This document shows positions 1 to 7,244 of a stretch of 64,000 bases of DNA, piece by piece. The translations under genes and the position numbers were made by a program. The notes under the pieces were generated by a model that searched no databases, was not told the DNA's origin, and saw only the letters and a program-made list of their open reading frames with translations. Origin of the DNA: Rhodovulum kholense (GTDB lineage: Bacteria > Pseudomonadota > Alphaproteobacteria > Rhodobacterales > Rhodobacteraceae); contig NZ_QAYC01000008.1 in the NCBI RefSeq assembly GCF_003053725.1, positions 62,001-126,000 of the forward strand. The letters run 5' to 3'. Numbering within the stretch: position 1 is the stretch's first letter; the number at the start of each line of letters is the position of its first letter.

Positions 1-312
1 ATGGCTCATCGCGCGGCGGATGCCCGAAAGCGGCGCGCCCGGAACTGCCAGCAGGTTGATATGCACCCTGACGAAGGCCTCGCCCACGATATGCAGCCCG
101 GAATCCGGCAAAAGCTGGTGGATGTCGGCCACCCGCCCGTAGGTCGAATTCTCGACCGGCAGCATCGCCAGGTCCGCCTCGCCGCTGCGCACGGCCTCGA
201 TCACGTCCTCGAAGGTCCGGCAGGGCAGCGCCTCCATCTCGGGACGGGCGTCGTGGCAGGCCTGGTGCGAATAGGCGCCGGGTTCTCCCTGAAAGGCGAT
301 ACGGCTGGTCAT
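1..312 (-). CDS. pheA: Prephenate dehydratase, N-terminal part (cut by window edge)
   Basis: The first 104 codons encode the start of prephenate dehydratase, which turns prephenate into phenylpyruvate in phenylalanine biosynthesis. The protein begins MTSRIAFQGEPGAYS and has the family hallmarks of this region: the N-terminal GxPGAYS loop and a PVENS motif near residue 53. The conserved TRDxRF segment and the C-terminal ACT domain that binds phenylalanine would lie beyond position 1 and are not visible. The ATG at 312 is the natural start. The gene is divergent from the cytochrome c gene at 434, leaving about 120 bases for both promoters. Confidence 0.93.
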   Translation of the reverse strand, partial: MTSRIAFQGEPGAYSHQACHDARPEMEALPCRTFEDVIEAVRSGEADLAMLPVENSTYGRVADIHQLLPDSGLHIVGEAFVRVHINLLAVPGAPLSGIRRAMSH

Positions 313-433
313 GTGGGGACTGTTTCCTGTGGCTGGCCGGGACCCGGCCGGGTCGATGGTTAAACTGAATACTTCTTGCCAAGCCGAAGGGGAAGCACAT
401 AGGAAGTTCGCGGGAAAACATGGGATCGAATTG

Positions 434-940
434 ATGCTGAAGAAGGTGAGCTTCACCAAGCTTCTGGGCGCGGGCTCGGGGGCGCTTTTGCTGTTTGTGC
501 TGGTCGATCGGGCGGGAGGGTTCTACTTCACGCCGCCCGAGCTTGAAAAACCCGCCTATGTGGTCATCGAGGAAGAGCCCGAGACCCCGGCAGAACCGGA
601 ACAGGAGCTGACCTTCGAAGAGCGCATGGCCCAGGCCGATGCGGCCGCGGGCGAGCGGGTCTTCAACCAGTGCAAGTCCTGCCACCGGGCCGAGGAAGGC
701 GTGAACGCGGTCGGGCCGTCGCTTTACGGCGTGGTCGGGCGGCCGGTGCATGCAGTGGCCGACTTTTCCTATTCCGACGCGATGGCGGGGCTCGAGGGGG
801 AGTGGACGGCCGAGCGGATCTACGAGTTCATCGCGGCCCCGCGCGACGTGGTGCCGGGCACGGCGATGACCTTTGCCGGGCTCAAGGACCCGCAGGACCG
901 CGCCAACGTCATCGCCTATCTCGACTCGCTCGACGACTGA
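434..940 (+). CDS. cycM: Membrane-anchored c-type cytochrome (CycM / cytochrome cy-like)
   Basis: A 168-residue class I cytochrome c that probably carries electrons between the bc1 complex and a terminal oxidase or reaction centre. An uncleaved N-terminal membrane helix lies at about residues 9-26. An acidic, proline-rich linker (35-62) follows, then one cytochrome domain with the haem motif CKSCH at residues 80-84. The likely axial methionine is M145 in GTAMTFAG. This anchor-linker-haem layout is that of Rhodobacter cytochrome cy and Paracoccus CycM. The reading frame is open upstream to 311, but the ATG at 434 directly precedes the basic residues of the signal anchor and is the better start. 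It is divergent from pheA, a common pairing in Rhodobacteraceae. Confidence 0.9.
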   Translation: MLKKVSFTKLLGAGSGALLLFVLVDRAGGFYFTPPELEKPAYVVIEEEPETPAEPEQELTFEERMAQADAAAGERVFNQCKSCHRAEEGVNAVGPSLYGVVGRPVHAVADFSYSDAMAGLEGEWTAERIYEFIAAPRDVVPGTAMTFAGLKDPQDRANVIAYLDSLDD

Positions 941-1050
941 GCGCCGCCCGGCCACGCGCCGCGCAAGCGAGCCCTTGAAAGGCGAACGGGCGGCCCGCCG
1001 AAACGAGCCGTCCGTTTCTGTCCGTCCGGACCGGATCGCCCGGCCGCGGA

Positions 1051-1815
1051 TCAGCGGCGGGGATCGTCGTCGTCCTCGTCTTCCTCGTCACCGTTATCGG
1101 GCAGGTTGAAGAAGCTGTCGGCATCCGGCACCAATCGGTCCTCTTCCTCGTCGTCGTCCGGGCGCGTCAGGGTGAAGGTTTCGAGCCCCGAAATGGCGGA
1201 GGGCAGGCGCGGCTCGGTGCCCATTTCCAGCGACTGTTCGGTCGAGACCAGCTTGCGGCGTTCGTCATCGGTCATCAGCCCGCCTTCCGCGGCGCGCTTG
1301 CGGGCGGCCTTCTGCACGGCGGAATCAAGCTCGGACTGCTTGCAGAGCCCCAGCGCCACCGGGTCGATCGGCTGGATGTTCGAGATGTTCCAGTGGGTGC
1401 GTTCGCGGATCGACTGGATCGTCGGTTTGGTGGTGCCGACCAGCTTGGCGATCTGGCCGTCGCTGAGTTCGGGGTGGAACTTGACCAGCCACAGGATCGA
1501 GGCGGGCCGGTCCTGCCGCTTGGACAGCGGCGTATAGCGCGGGCCGCGGCGCTTTTCCTCGCCCAGCGCGGCCGGGTTGAACTTGAGCCGCAGCTTGTAA
1601 AGCGGGTCCTTCTCGGCCTTGTCGATTTCCGACTGGTCGAGCTGGTTGTTCGCGACCGGATCGAAGCCGCGCACCCCGCCCGCCACGTCGCCATCGGCAA
1701 TGCCCTGCACTTCCAGCTCGTGCAGGCCGCAGAAATCGGCGATCTGCCGGAAGCTCAGCGTCGTGTTGTCGACCAGCCAGACGGCGGTGGCCTTGGCCAT
1801 GATGGGTTTGTTCAT
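1051..1815 (-). CDS. trcR: Cell-cycle transcriptional regulator TrcR (DUF1013)
   Basis: A 254-residue DUF1013 protein, a family found in alphaproteobacteria and annotated as the cell-cycle regulator TrcR. The middle of the protein (about 115-140, LSDGQIAKLVGTTKPTIQSI) reads as a helix-turn-helix. The C-terminus is extremely acidic, with runs of D/E from about 215 and again at the very end. The start at 1815 has AGGAGA eight bases upstream; an internal ATG at 1800 is an alternative. It is monocistronic here, convergent with the cytochrome gene and divergent from the RNase T2 gene. Identification is strong; targets cannot be inferred from the sequence. Confidence 0.88.
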   Translation of the reverse strand: MNKPIMAKATAVWLVDNTTLSFRQIADFCGLHELEVQGIADGDVAGGVRGFDPVANNQLDQSEIDKAEKDPLYKLRLKFNPAALGEEKRRGPRYTPLSKRQDRPASILWLVKFHPELSDGQIAKLVGTTKPTIQSIRERTHWNISNIQPIDPVALGLCKQSELDSAVQKAARKRAAEGGLMTDDERRKLVSTEQSLEMGTEPRLPSAISGLETFTLTRPDDDEEEDRLVPDADSFFNLPDNGDEEDEDDDDPRR

Positions 1816-1945
1816 CGGCCTTCTCCTCTCGTGCGACCATAGCGCTCCCCGGGCCGGGAAACGGCTGCGCCGGATTGGCGCGGTTCCTCGTTTTCGGGGA
1901 AGTTCCAGTCTATATAGTCGGCGAAACGCCCGGAGAAAAGAGAAA

Positions 1946-2575
1946 ATGCGCTGGCTGGCCGTGCTGCTGCTGTCTGCGACCCTGGCCCGCGCCGATGGCG
2001 AGCCCGCCGGGAAATTCGACTATTACCTGCTGGCGCTCAGCTGGGCGCCAAGCTGGTGCGCGCTGGAGGGCGAGGCCCGGCAAAGCCCGCATTGCGCGCC
2101 GGGCGGGGGCGCGGGATGGGTTCTGCACGGGCTCTGGCCGCAATACGAACAGGGCTGGCCCGGCTATTGCCGCGGCGCGAAACCCGACCCCTCGCGCGCC
2201 CAGACCGCGCGGATGGCCGATCTGATGGGCAGTTCGGGCGCGGCCTGGTACCAGTGGAAGAAACACGGGCGTTGTTCCGGCCTGTCGGCGGGCGACTATT
2301 TTGCCGCGGCGCGCCGGGCCTATGGCGCGGTCATCCGGCCGCCCGCCTTCCGCAAGCTGACGGCTCCGGTCCGGCTGCCCGCGGGCGTGGTCGAAGAGGC
2401 CTTCCTGCAGGCCAATCCCGGCCTTCTGCCCGACATGCTGACCGTGACCTGCAAGGCCGGCCGCATCCAGGAGGTGCGGATCTGCCTGACCAGGGATCTG
2501 AGGCCCCGTCCCTGCGCCGCCGACACGGTCGAGGATTGCACGCTTCGCGACGCGGCGATGCCCCCGATCCGCTGA
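1946..2575 (+). CDS. Secreted ribonuclease T2 family protein
   Basis: A 209-residue RNase T2-type endoribonuclease, expected in the periplasm or outside the cell. A short signal peptide (about residues 1-16) precedes the mature domain. Both active-site blocks are present: CAS I as LHGLWPQ with catalytic His61, and CAS II as WKKHGRC with His107 and the preceding lysine. Eight or more cysteines in the mature part fit an exported, disulfide-bonded enzyme. The frame is open far upstream, but the ATG at 1946 gives the signal peptide and is preceded by a GGAGAAAAG ribosome site. The protein is close to the usual family length, so it is likely active. Confidence 0.9.
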   Translation: MRWLAVLLLSATLARADGEPAGKFDYYLLALSWAPSWCALEGEARQSPHCAPGGGAGWVLHGLWPQYEQGWPGYCRGAKPDPSRAQTARMADLMGSSGAAWYQWKKHGRCSGLSAGDYFAAARRAYGAVIRPPAFRKLTAPVRLPAGVVEEAFLQANPGLLPDMLTVTCKAGRIQEVRICLTRDLRPRPCAADTVEDCTLRDAAMPPIR

Positions 2576-2620
2576 CCGTCAGCCGGACCGAAGGGGCCTC
2601 ATGGTGTCGGACGGAGGCGC

Positions 2621-3286
2621 TCAGGCGGCCTTGCGGCGCCGGGACAGGCCCAGCAGCGCCAGCAGCCCCGAGCCCAGCATCAGAACCGGGGCCGGAAGCG
2701 GCACCGGCGCCGGATCGGGCGTGGCGACCGCAGTCACAAGGCTCTGGCTCGGCCGCCACCACGAGGTCGATTTCAGGAAGTCCAGCTGATAGCCGCCGGT
2801 CTCGTCGGTCAGCGCAAGGAAATCGGCGGCCTTGCGCTCGACCCGGTTGTCGGTCCAGCCGCTCAGGCGGAAAGCGCCGCGCCCGAGGTTGAGGCTGTCG
2901 CTGTCATAGACGACCTCCCAGATCGCGACCTGGAACGCGGCCGAGCTGACCGCATCGACCACATCTGCGTAATGCTGGGTGAAGAGGCGGTCGAGATTGG
3001 TCAGGACGGTGCTGCCGAAGAGCGATGCGCCGGTCGTGTAGCCGGTCGCGGTCTGGCTCAGCGCATGGGTCAGGTCCACGCACCAGGCCAGAAGCGGGTC
3101 GCTTTGCCCCGCGACATCGAAGGCGAACTGTCCGGCGCTGGCCGAGTCCGACCGGCCGTAGAAGGAATAATAGACCGTCGTCGCGCCGGGGGTCTGCCCG
3201 GTATAGTCCAGCGTCAGCGTGCTGGCCTGCGCCGTGCCCAGTCCGGCGGCCAGCGCCAGCCCTGCGAGAGAGAAAATGCCTTTCAT
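2621..3286 (-). CDS. Surface protein with signal peptide and VPLPA-CTERM sorting tail
   Basis: A 221-residue exported protein of unknown function. It has a cleavable signal peptide (MKGIF...AQA), a mid-region with aromatic and Asp-rich beta-type sequence, and a C-terminal sorting signal. The signal consists of VPLPA at about 198-202, a hydrophobic helix, and the basic end LSRRRKAA. This tail is the VPLPA-CTERM type, processed by exosortase D (XrtD) in Rhodobacteraceae; no exosortase is in this window. The ATG at 3286 follows an AAGGGGTGA ribosome site. The frame is open to 3361, but that start would spoil the signal peptide. Confidence 0.8.
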   Translation of the reverse strand: MKGIFSLAGLALAAGLGTAQASTLTLDYTGQTPGATTVYYSFYGRSDSASAGQFAFDVAGQSDPLLAWCVDLTHALSQTATGYTTGASLFGSTVLTNLDRLFTQHYADVVDAVSSAAFQVAIWEVVYDSDSLNLGRGAFRLSGWTDNRVERKAADFLALTDETGGYQLDFLKSTSWWRPSQSLVTAVATPDPAPVPLPAPVLMLGSGLLALLGLSRRRKAA

Positions 3287-3409
3287 CGAAATCACCCCTT
3301 CAAAACCCCGGCGGCCCCTGCCACCGGGATCGGGATTGTGACGATTTCGCGGCTTTTGCAAGGCCTTACGCGCCCCGGAAACGGTGAGTTTCCAGGGCGT
3401 TGCGCAGTC

Positions 3410-4399
3410 TCAGGCGATCTTCAGGACAATCTTCCCGACATGGGCGCTTTGTTCCATCCTTGCATGGGCCAGCGCCGCCTGGGTCAGGTCAAATTCGCTG
3501 TCCATCACCGGCGCGATGCGGCCCGAGGCCAGCAGCGGCCAGACCCTCTCGCGCAGTTCGTCCGCGATCCGCGCCTTGGCCAGATCCGATTGCGGGCGCA
3601 GAGTCGATCCGGTGATGGTCAGCCGCCGCATCATCACCTGCGCGAAGTTCAGCGCCACCTTGGGCCCCTGCAGGAAGGCGATCTGCACCAGCCTCCCGTC
3701 ATCGGCCAGCGCCCGCACGTTGCGCGGAAGATAGTCGCCGCCCACCATGTCGAGGATCAGGTCGGCCCCGCCCTCGGCCCGCAAAATCTCGACGAAATCC
3801 TCGCTGGAATAGTCGATCGCCCGCTCGGCCCCCAGATCGCGGCAGGCCGCGCATTTGGTCGGGTTGCCGGCGGTGGCGAAGACCCGCGCCCCGAAGACCG
3901 AGGCCAGCTGGATCGCGGTCGTGCCGATCCCGGAGGACCCGCCATGCACCAGGAACCGTTCGCCCGCCGTGAGGCCACCGCGCATGAAGACGTTGGACCA
4001 GACCGTGAAGAAGGTCTCGGGCAGGCAGGCGGCCTCTTTCAGCCCCAGCCCGTCCGGCACCGGCAGCGCATGTGCCGCCGAGGTCGCGACATAGTCTGCA
4101 TAGCCGCCGCCCGGCAGCAGCGCGCAGACCCGGTCGCCGACCCGAAGCCCCGACACGCCCTCGCCCAGCGCCGCAACTTCGCCCGCGCCTTCCAGCCCCG
4201 GCAGGTCCGAGGCCTGCGGCGGCGGCGCGTAGGATCCCGCGCGCTGCAGCGCGTCGGGCCGGTTCACCCCGGCATAGGCCAGCCGGATCAGAACCTCGCC
4301 CGCCCGCGGCACCGGCACCGGGCGTTCGGTCGGACGCAGGACTTCGGGGCCGCCGGGTTCGGAAATCTCGACCGCCCGCATCGTTGCCGGGAGCGTCAT
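3410..4399 (-). CDS. NAD(P)H:quinone oxidoreductase (zinc-independent MDR family, PIG3-type)
   Basis: A 329-residue medium-chain dehydrogenase/reductase of the quinone oxidoreductase branch. It probably reduces quinones or enones with NADPH. The GroES-like domain occupies about 1-120 and includes AYAGVNRPDALQRAG. The Rossmann domain has the nucleotide loop VHGGSSGIGTTAIQLA at about 150-165. The cysteine/histidine zinc ligands of true alcohol dehydrogenases are absent, as expected for this branch. The start codon overlaps the coq9 stop (ATGA), so the two genes are translationally coupled. The pairing with a ubiquinone-synthesis gene suggests a quinone-related role, but the substrate is not known. 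Confidence 0.88.
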   Translation of the reverse strand: MTLPATMRAVEISEPGGPEVLRPTERPVPVPRAGEVLIRLAYAGVNRPDALQRAGSYAPPPQASDLPGLEGAGEVAALGEGVSGLRVGDRVCALLPGGGYADYVATSAAHALPVPDGLGLKEAACLPETFFTVWSNVFMRGGLTAGERFLVHGGSSGIGTTAIQLASVFGARVFATAGNPTKCAACRDLGAERAIDYSSEDFVEILRAEGGADLILDMVGGDYLPRNVRALADDGRLVQIAFLQGPKVALNFAQVMMRRLTITGSTLRPQSDLAKARIADELRERVWPLLASGRIAPVMDSEFDLTQAALAHARMEQSAHVGKIVLKIA

Positions 4400-5112
4400 G
4401 TGCGCTCCGGCAGGCCGGGACGGACCGATCCGGGCAGCCGCCGGTCGGGCTGCCGGTGCGGCGGACGGATCTGCCGGGCAAGCCAGTTCGGCCCCAGCAT
4501 CAGCGGCTTGAGAACCCAGGCCTTGTTGACCTGCGCCTTGACCTTTTCGAGCTGCATCACATCACCGATCCGGCGGTCGAGGAAGGCGGCGGTCTCGGCA
4601 TGGTCGGGGCTTTCGTCGCCCAGCCAGTAAAGCACGGTCGAGCCGTAGACCGCCGCCAGCGAGGCGCGCTTGGTGTACCAGTTCACGTCGTCCGAGCTGT
4701 CGCCGAGCGCGGTCCAGATCCGGTCGGCGGTGCCCCAGACGAGCCGCGAGCCTTCGGCGGCGTAAGGCGGCAGCGCGAACAGAGTGGCGCCCCGCCGCAC
4801 GGCCTCCTTGTCCTCGGCCGCGTCCAGTCGGTAGCGCACGGCCAGCGCCACCCTGTCGCGAAAGCGCATCGCCGAGAGGTCGGTTTCGGTCAGGCGGCGC
4901 ACCATCTCGTCGTCGCCGCGCAAATGATAGGCCACCGCCAGATCGACCGCACCGCGCGGGCAGGCGGCGCGGGCCATGGCGGCATCGACGCCGGAATCGG
5001 CGATGGCGGCGCGGAAGGCGGCCTCGCTCCATCCGTCGAACGGGACGTGGATCAGGGCCGCGTCCAGAAGCTCTTGCTTGATGGCATCCAGGCCTTGGGG
5101 CGTGTCGGTCAT
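4396..5112 (-). CDS. coq9: COQ9 family ubiquinone biosynthesis protein
   Basis: A 238-residue COQ9 homologue. In eukaryotes COQ9 is a lipid-binding protein that presents quinone intermediates to the hydroxylase COQ7, and alphaproteobacterial members are assumed to act likewise at the inner membrane. Family features include the TetR-like alpha-helical fold signature near the N-terminus ([17 protein letters not shown]) and the conserved [20 protein letters not shown] block at about 144-163. The ATG at 5112 is preceded by AGGAGG. The first gene of a two-gene unit with the quinone oxidoreductase, it is divergent from rpsU. Confidence 0.88.
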   Translation of the reverse strand: MTDTPQGLDAIKQELLDAALIHVPFDGWSEAAFRAAIADSGVDAAMARAACPRGAVDLAVAYHLRGDDEMVRRLTETDLSAMRFRDRVALAVRYRLDAAEDKEAVRRGATLFALPPYAAEGSRLVWGTADRIWTALGDSSDDVNWYTKRASLAAVYGSTVLYWLGDESPDHAETAAFLDRRIGDVMQLEKVKAQVNKAWVLKPLMLGPNWLARQIRPPHRQPDRRLPGSVRPGLPERT

Positions 5113-5142
5113 GCGGGGGCCTCCTTTCGACGGCCCCCTCTA

Positions 5143-5171
5143 TAGACAAGTTCGCGCGGCTTTGCTATACG
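5143..5171 (+). promoter_or_regulatory. Probable sigma-70 promoter of rpsU
   Basis: TAGACA (5143-5148) and TATACG (5166-5171) are separated by exactly 17 bases and lie about 50 bases upstream of the rpsU start, close to the housekeeping consensus TTGACA-N17-TATAAT. Seen by eye only; no start-site data. Confidence 0.6.
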
Positions 5172-5222
5172 GCCACCTCCTGCGAAATTCGAAACTCCAG
5201 CAAGAAAGGTGGTGACAACCAC

Positions 5223-5429
5223 ATGCAGGTCAGCGTTCGCGACAACAATGTCGACCAGGCGCTTCGGGCTCTGAAGAAGAAACTTCAGCGCGAAGGCGTG
5301 TTCCGCGAAATGAAGCTCAAGCAACATTTCGAGAAACCGTCCGAGAAGAAAGCGCGCGAGAAGGCGGAAGCCGTCCGCCGTGCGCGCAAACTGGCGCGGA
5401 AGAAAGCCCAGCGCGAAGGTCTTCTGTAA
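5223..5429 (+). CDS. rpsU: 30S ribosomal protein S21
   Basis: A 68-residue, strongly basic protein with the S21 signature. It begins [20 protein letters not shown] and continues with the conserved REGVFREMK block and a lysine/arginine-rich C-terminal helix. S21 sits on the 30S platform near the anti-Shine-Dalgarno region and helps initiation. The length matches the family. An AAAGGTGG-type ribosome site lies just upstream, a good promoter is at 5143-5171, and a hairpin follows the gene. Confidence 0.97.
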   Translation: MQVSVRDNNVDQALRALKKKLQREGVFREMKLKQHFEKPSEKKAREKAEAVRRARKLARKKAQREGLL

Positions 5430-5473
5430 GACCGTCGGCATGCGAACCGGAGCAGCAATGCTCCAGCGAGACG

Positions 5474-5499
5474 ACCCCCGAGGCCCTGCCCGGGGGTTT
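5474..5499 (+). terminator. Likely rho-independent terminator after rpsU
   Basis: ACCCCCG (5474-5480) pairs perfectly with CGGGGGT (5491-5497) around a 10-base loop. Only a short T run (TTT) follows, so it may be inefficient. Confidence 0.5.
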
Positions 5500-5542
5500 G
5501 TCGATTCCGGGACCCTGAAAATCCTTGCCTTGCGGCCGGGGC

Positions 5543-6010
5543 TCAGCCCTGACGGAAGCGGCCCGCCTCGATCTCGCGGGCCAGCCGGGCGACCGATGTT
5601 TCAAGCTGCTCGGCCAGCCGGTGATGGGCAAGCCGCAGCGTCTGCAGCAGCACCCGCGCGCCGATGGTCTTCGAGGCGAGCTCGATCGAGATGGCCAGCC
5701 GGGTCAGGCGCGGCGCCAGAAGCTGCAGCTCGATGGCGCTGGCGGCCTGCAGCCCGCCCGAGCGCGACTGCAGGCGGATCTGTTGCGGCGGTTCGAAGGC
5801 GACCAGTTCGGTCTCGACCGCGCGCCGGGCGCCCTGCAGCGTGAATTCGGCAGCCCAGGCCATGCCCGGCCCGGGTTCGCTGCGGTCGTCGAGCCGGCGC
5901 AGGTCGGCCCCGCGGCGACCGGCCGCGGCCTCGACGCGCGGAAAGTCCGACAGCACGGCAAAGACCTCCTCGATCGGCGCGGCGATGTCTTCGCGGGCGG
6001 TAAGCTGCAT
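5543..6010 (-). CDS. SRPBCC (START-like) family protein
   Basis: A 155-residue single-domain protein of the SRPBCC hydrophobic-pocket fold. The N-terminus MQLTAREDIAAPIEEVFAVL is the usual first strand and helix of that fold, and a long amphipathic C-terminal helix (about 115-150) closes the cavity. The ligand is unknown. The frame is open to 6064, which would overlap nudC. The ATG at 6010 starts exactly at the domain and leaves a 34-base gap to nudC, so I prefer it. It probably forms an operon with nudC. Confidence 0.75.
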   Translation of the reverse strand: MQLTAREDIAAPIEEVFAVLSDFPRVEAAAGRRGADLRRLDDRSEPGPGMAWAAEFTLQGARRAVETELVAFEPPQQIRLQSRSGGLQAASAIELQLLAPRLTRLAISIELASKTIGARVLLQTLRLAHHRLAEQLETSVARLAREIEAGRFRQG

Positions 6011-6044
6011 GTCTGGCTCCGGGCTGGCTCTGTCCGTTCTGGCC

Positions 6045-6995
6045 TCAATCCAGCCGGTCCGCAAGCCATCTGCGGATCAGGTAGCCGGCAATCGCCCCCG
6101 GGCGCGGCGGCCGGATGTCGGCGGATTCGCCCGCGATGACCGCCAGCATCTCTTCGCGCGGCACCCAGCGCGCCTCGGCGATCTCGGCCGGATCGACGGT
6201 GATCTCGCGGGACAGGGCCTCGCCCCGGCAGCCCAGCATCAGCGAGGCCGGAAACGGCCAGGGCTGGCTGGCCAGATAGCCGACCCGGCCCACGCGGATG
6301 CCGGTTTCCTCGGCGACCTCGCGCCGCACCGCGGCCTCGACCGACTCGCCCGGCTCGATGAAGCCCGCCAGGAGCGAGAACATCCCCTCGGGCCAGCCCG
6401 GCGAGCGCCCCAGCAGGACCGAGTTGCCCTGCAGGATCAGCATGATGACGCAAGGATCGGTGCGCGGGAAATGCGGCGTGCTGCAGGCCTCGCAGACCCG
6501 GCGCCAGCCCGCATCGACCATCCGGCTGGGCTGGCCGCAGCGCGAACAGAACCGGTGGGTGCGGTGCCATTCGCAGATCCCCTTAGCGGTCGCCGCCAGT
6601 TCGGCCTGAAGCGGGTCTAGCCCCGGCATCACCCGGCGCAGTTCGCGAAAGAGGTGATCTTCCGGCAGATCGGGATGGCGCTGTTCGGACGGATCGAGAA
6701 ACAGGCCCAGCGTGTCGGGGATCTCGTCCGGGCGCCAGTCCGAGATATCGACGGCGAAATGCGGCGCGCCATCGGCCAGCCCGAGGAAGATCGCCCGCGC
6801 GCGCCGCTCGGCCGGAACCGGGTTCGCGCAGGGCACCCAGCCAAGCCCGTCTTCGCAGCACAGCGGCTTGCCGCGCCAGAGCGGCAGGACCCGTCCCTTA
6901 CCCCAGGCATCGTCCAGCCAGACGGCATCGCCGCGCCGCAACGCGGCCCGGTCCAGACCGCCGCCTCCGAAAGTCACCTGCTCGGCCAGTTGCAT
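6045..6995 (-). CDS. nudC: NAD+ diphosphatase / NAD-cap hydrolase NudC
   Basis: A 316-residue Nudix hydrolase that splits NADH/NAD+ into NMN(H) and AMP and removes NAD caps from RNA. The zinc ribbon ligands are C150, C153, C168 and C171. The Nudix box runs from G211 (GFIEPGESVEAAVRREVAEE, then TGI). The family-specific SQPWPFP motif follows at 243-249 and separates NudC from other Nudix proteins. The ATG at 6995 has AAGGAG upstream. It is divergent from the phosphoesterase gene across about 250 bases. Confidence 0.95.
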   Translation of the reverse strand: MQLAEQVTFGGGGLDRAALRRGDAVWLDDAWGKGRVLPLWRGKPLCCEDGLGWVPCANPVPAERRARAIFLGLADGAPHFAVDISDWRPDEIPDTLGLFLDPSEQRHPDLPEDHLFRELRRVMPGLDPLQAELAATAKGICEWHRTHRFCSRCGQPSRMVDAGWRRVCEACSTPHFPRTDPCVIMLILQGNSVLLGRSPGWPEGMFSLLAGFIEPGESVEAAVRREVAEETGIRVGRVGYLASQPWPFPASLMLGCRGEALSREITVDPAEIAEARWVPREEMLAVIAGESADIRPPRPGAIAGYLIRRWLADRLD

Positions 6996-7244
6996 GGCGG
7001 CTCCTTTTCCTGCAATGGCGCAAGGCGGGCGTCAGTTTGGGGCGAATGCAAACAATCCCACATTCGCCTGACGCGAATTGGCTCTCGCCATCCGCTTGCG
7101 AACCCTTTACTCTCGCAGGCCGGTGATGGTCGCATTCCGCCCCCAAGTCAAAGCCATTTCCCCGGCAGGCTGCGGACGCGGCCCGAGTAGTTTGGTATCG
7201 GCCAGCCGCGCCCCTTGTCGGGCGGCATTCAGGCGGGGGCATCC

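Noticed and set aside
2972-4630. Long plus-strand open frame (552 codons) opposite the VPLPA-CTERM and quinone oxidoreductase genes
   Set aside because: Low-complexity Arg/Gly/Pro sequence with no domain; it mirrors real minus-strand genes and is an effect of high GC.
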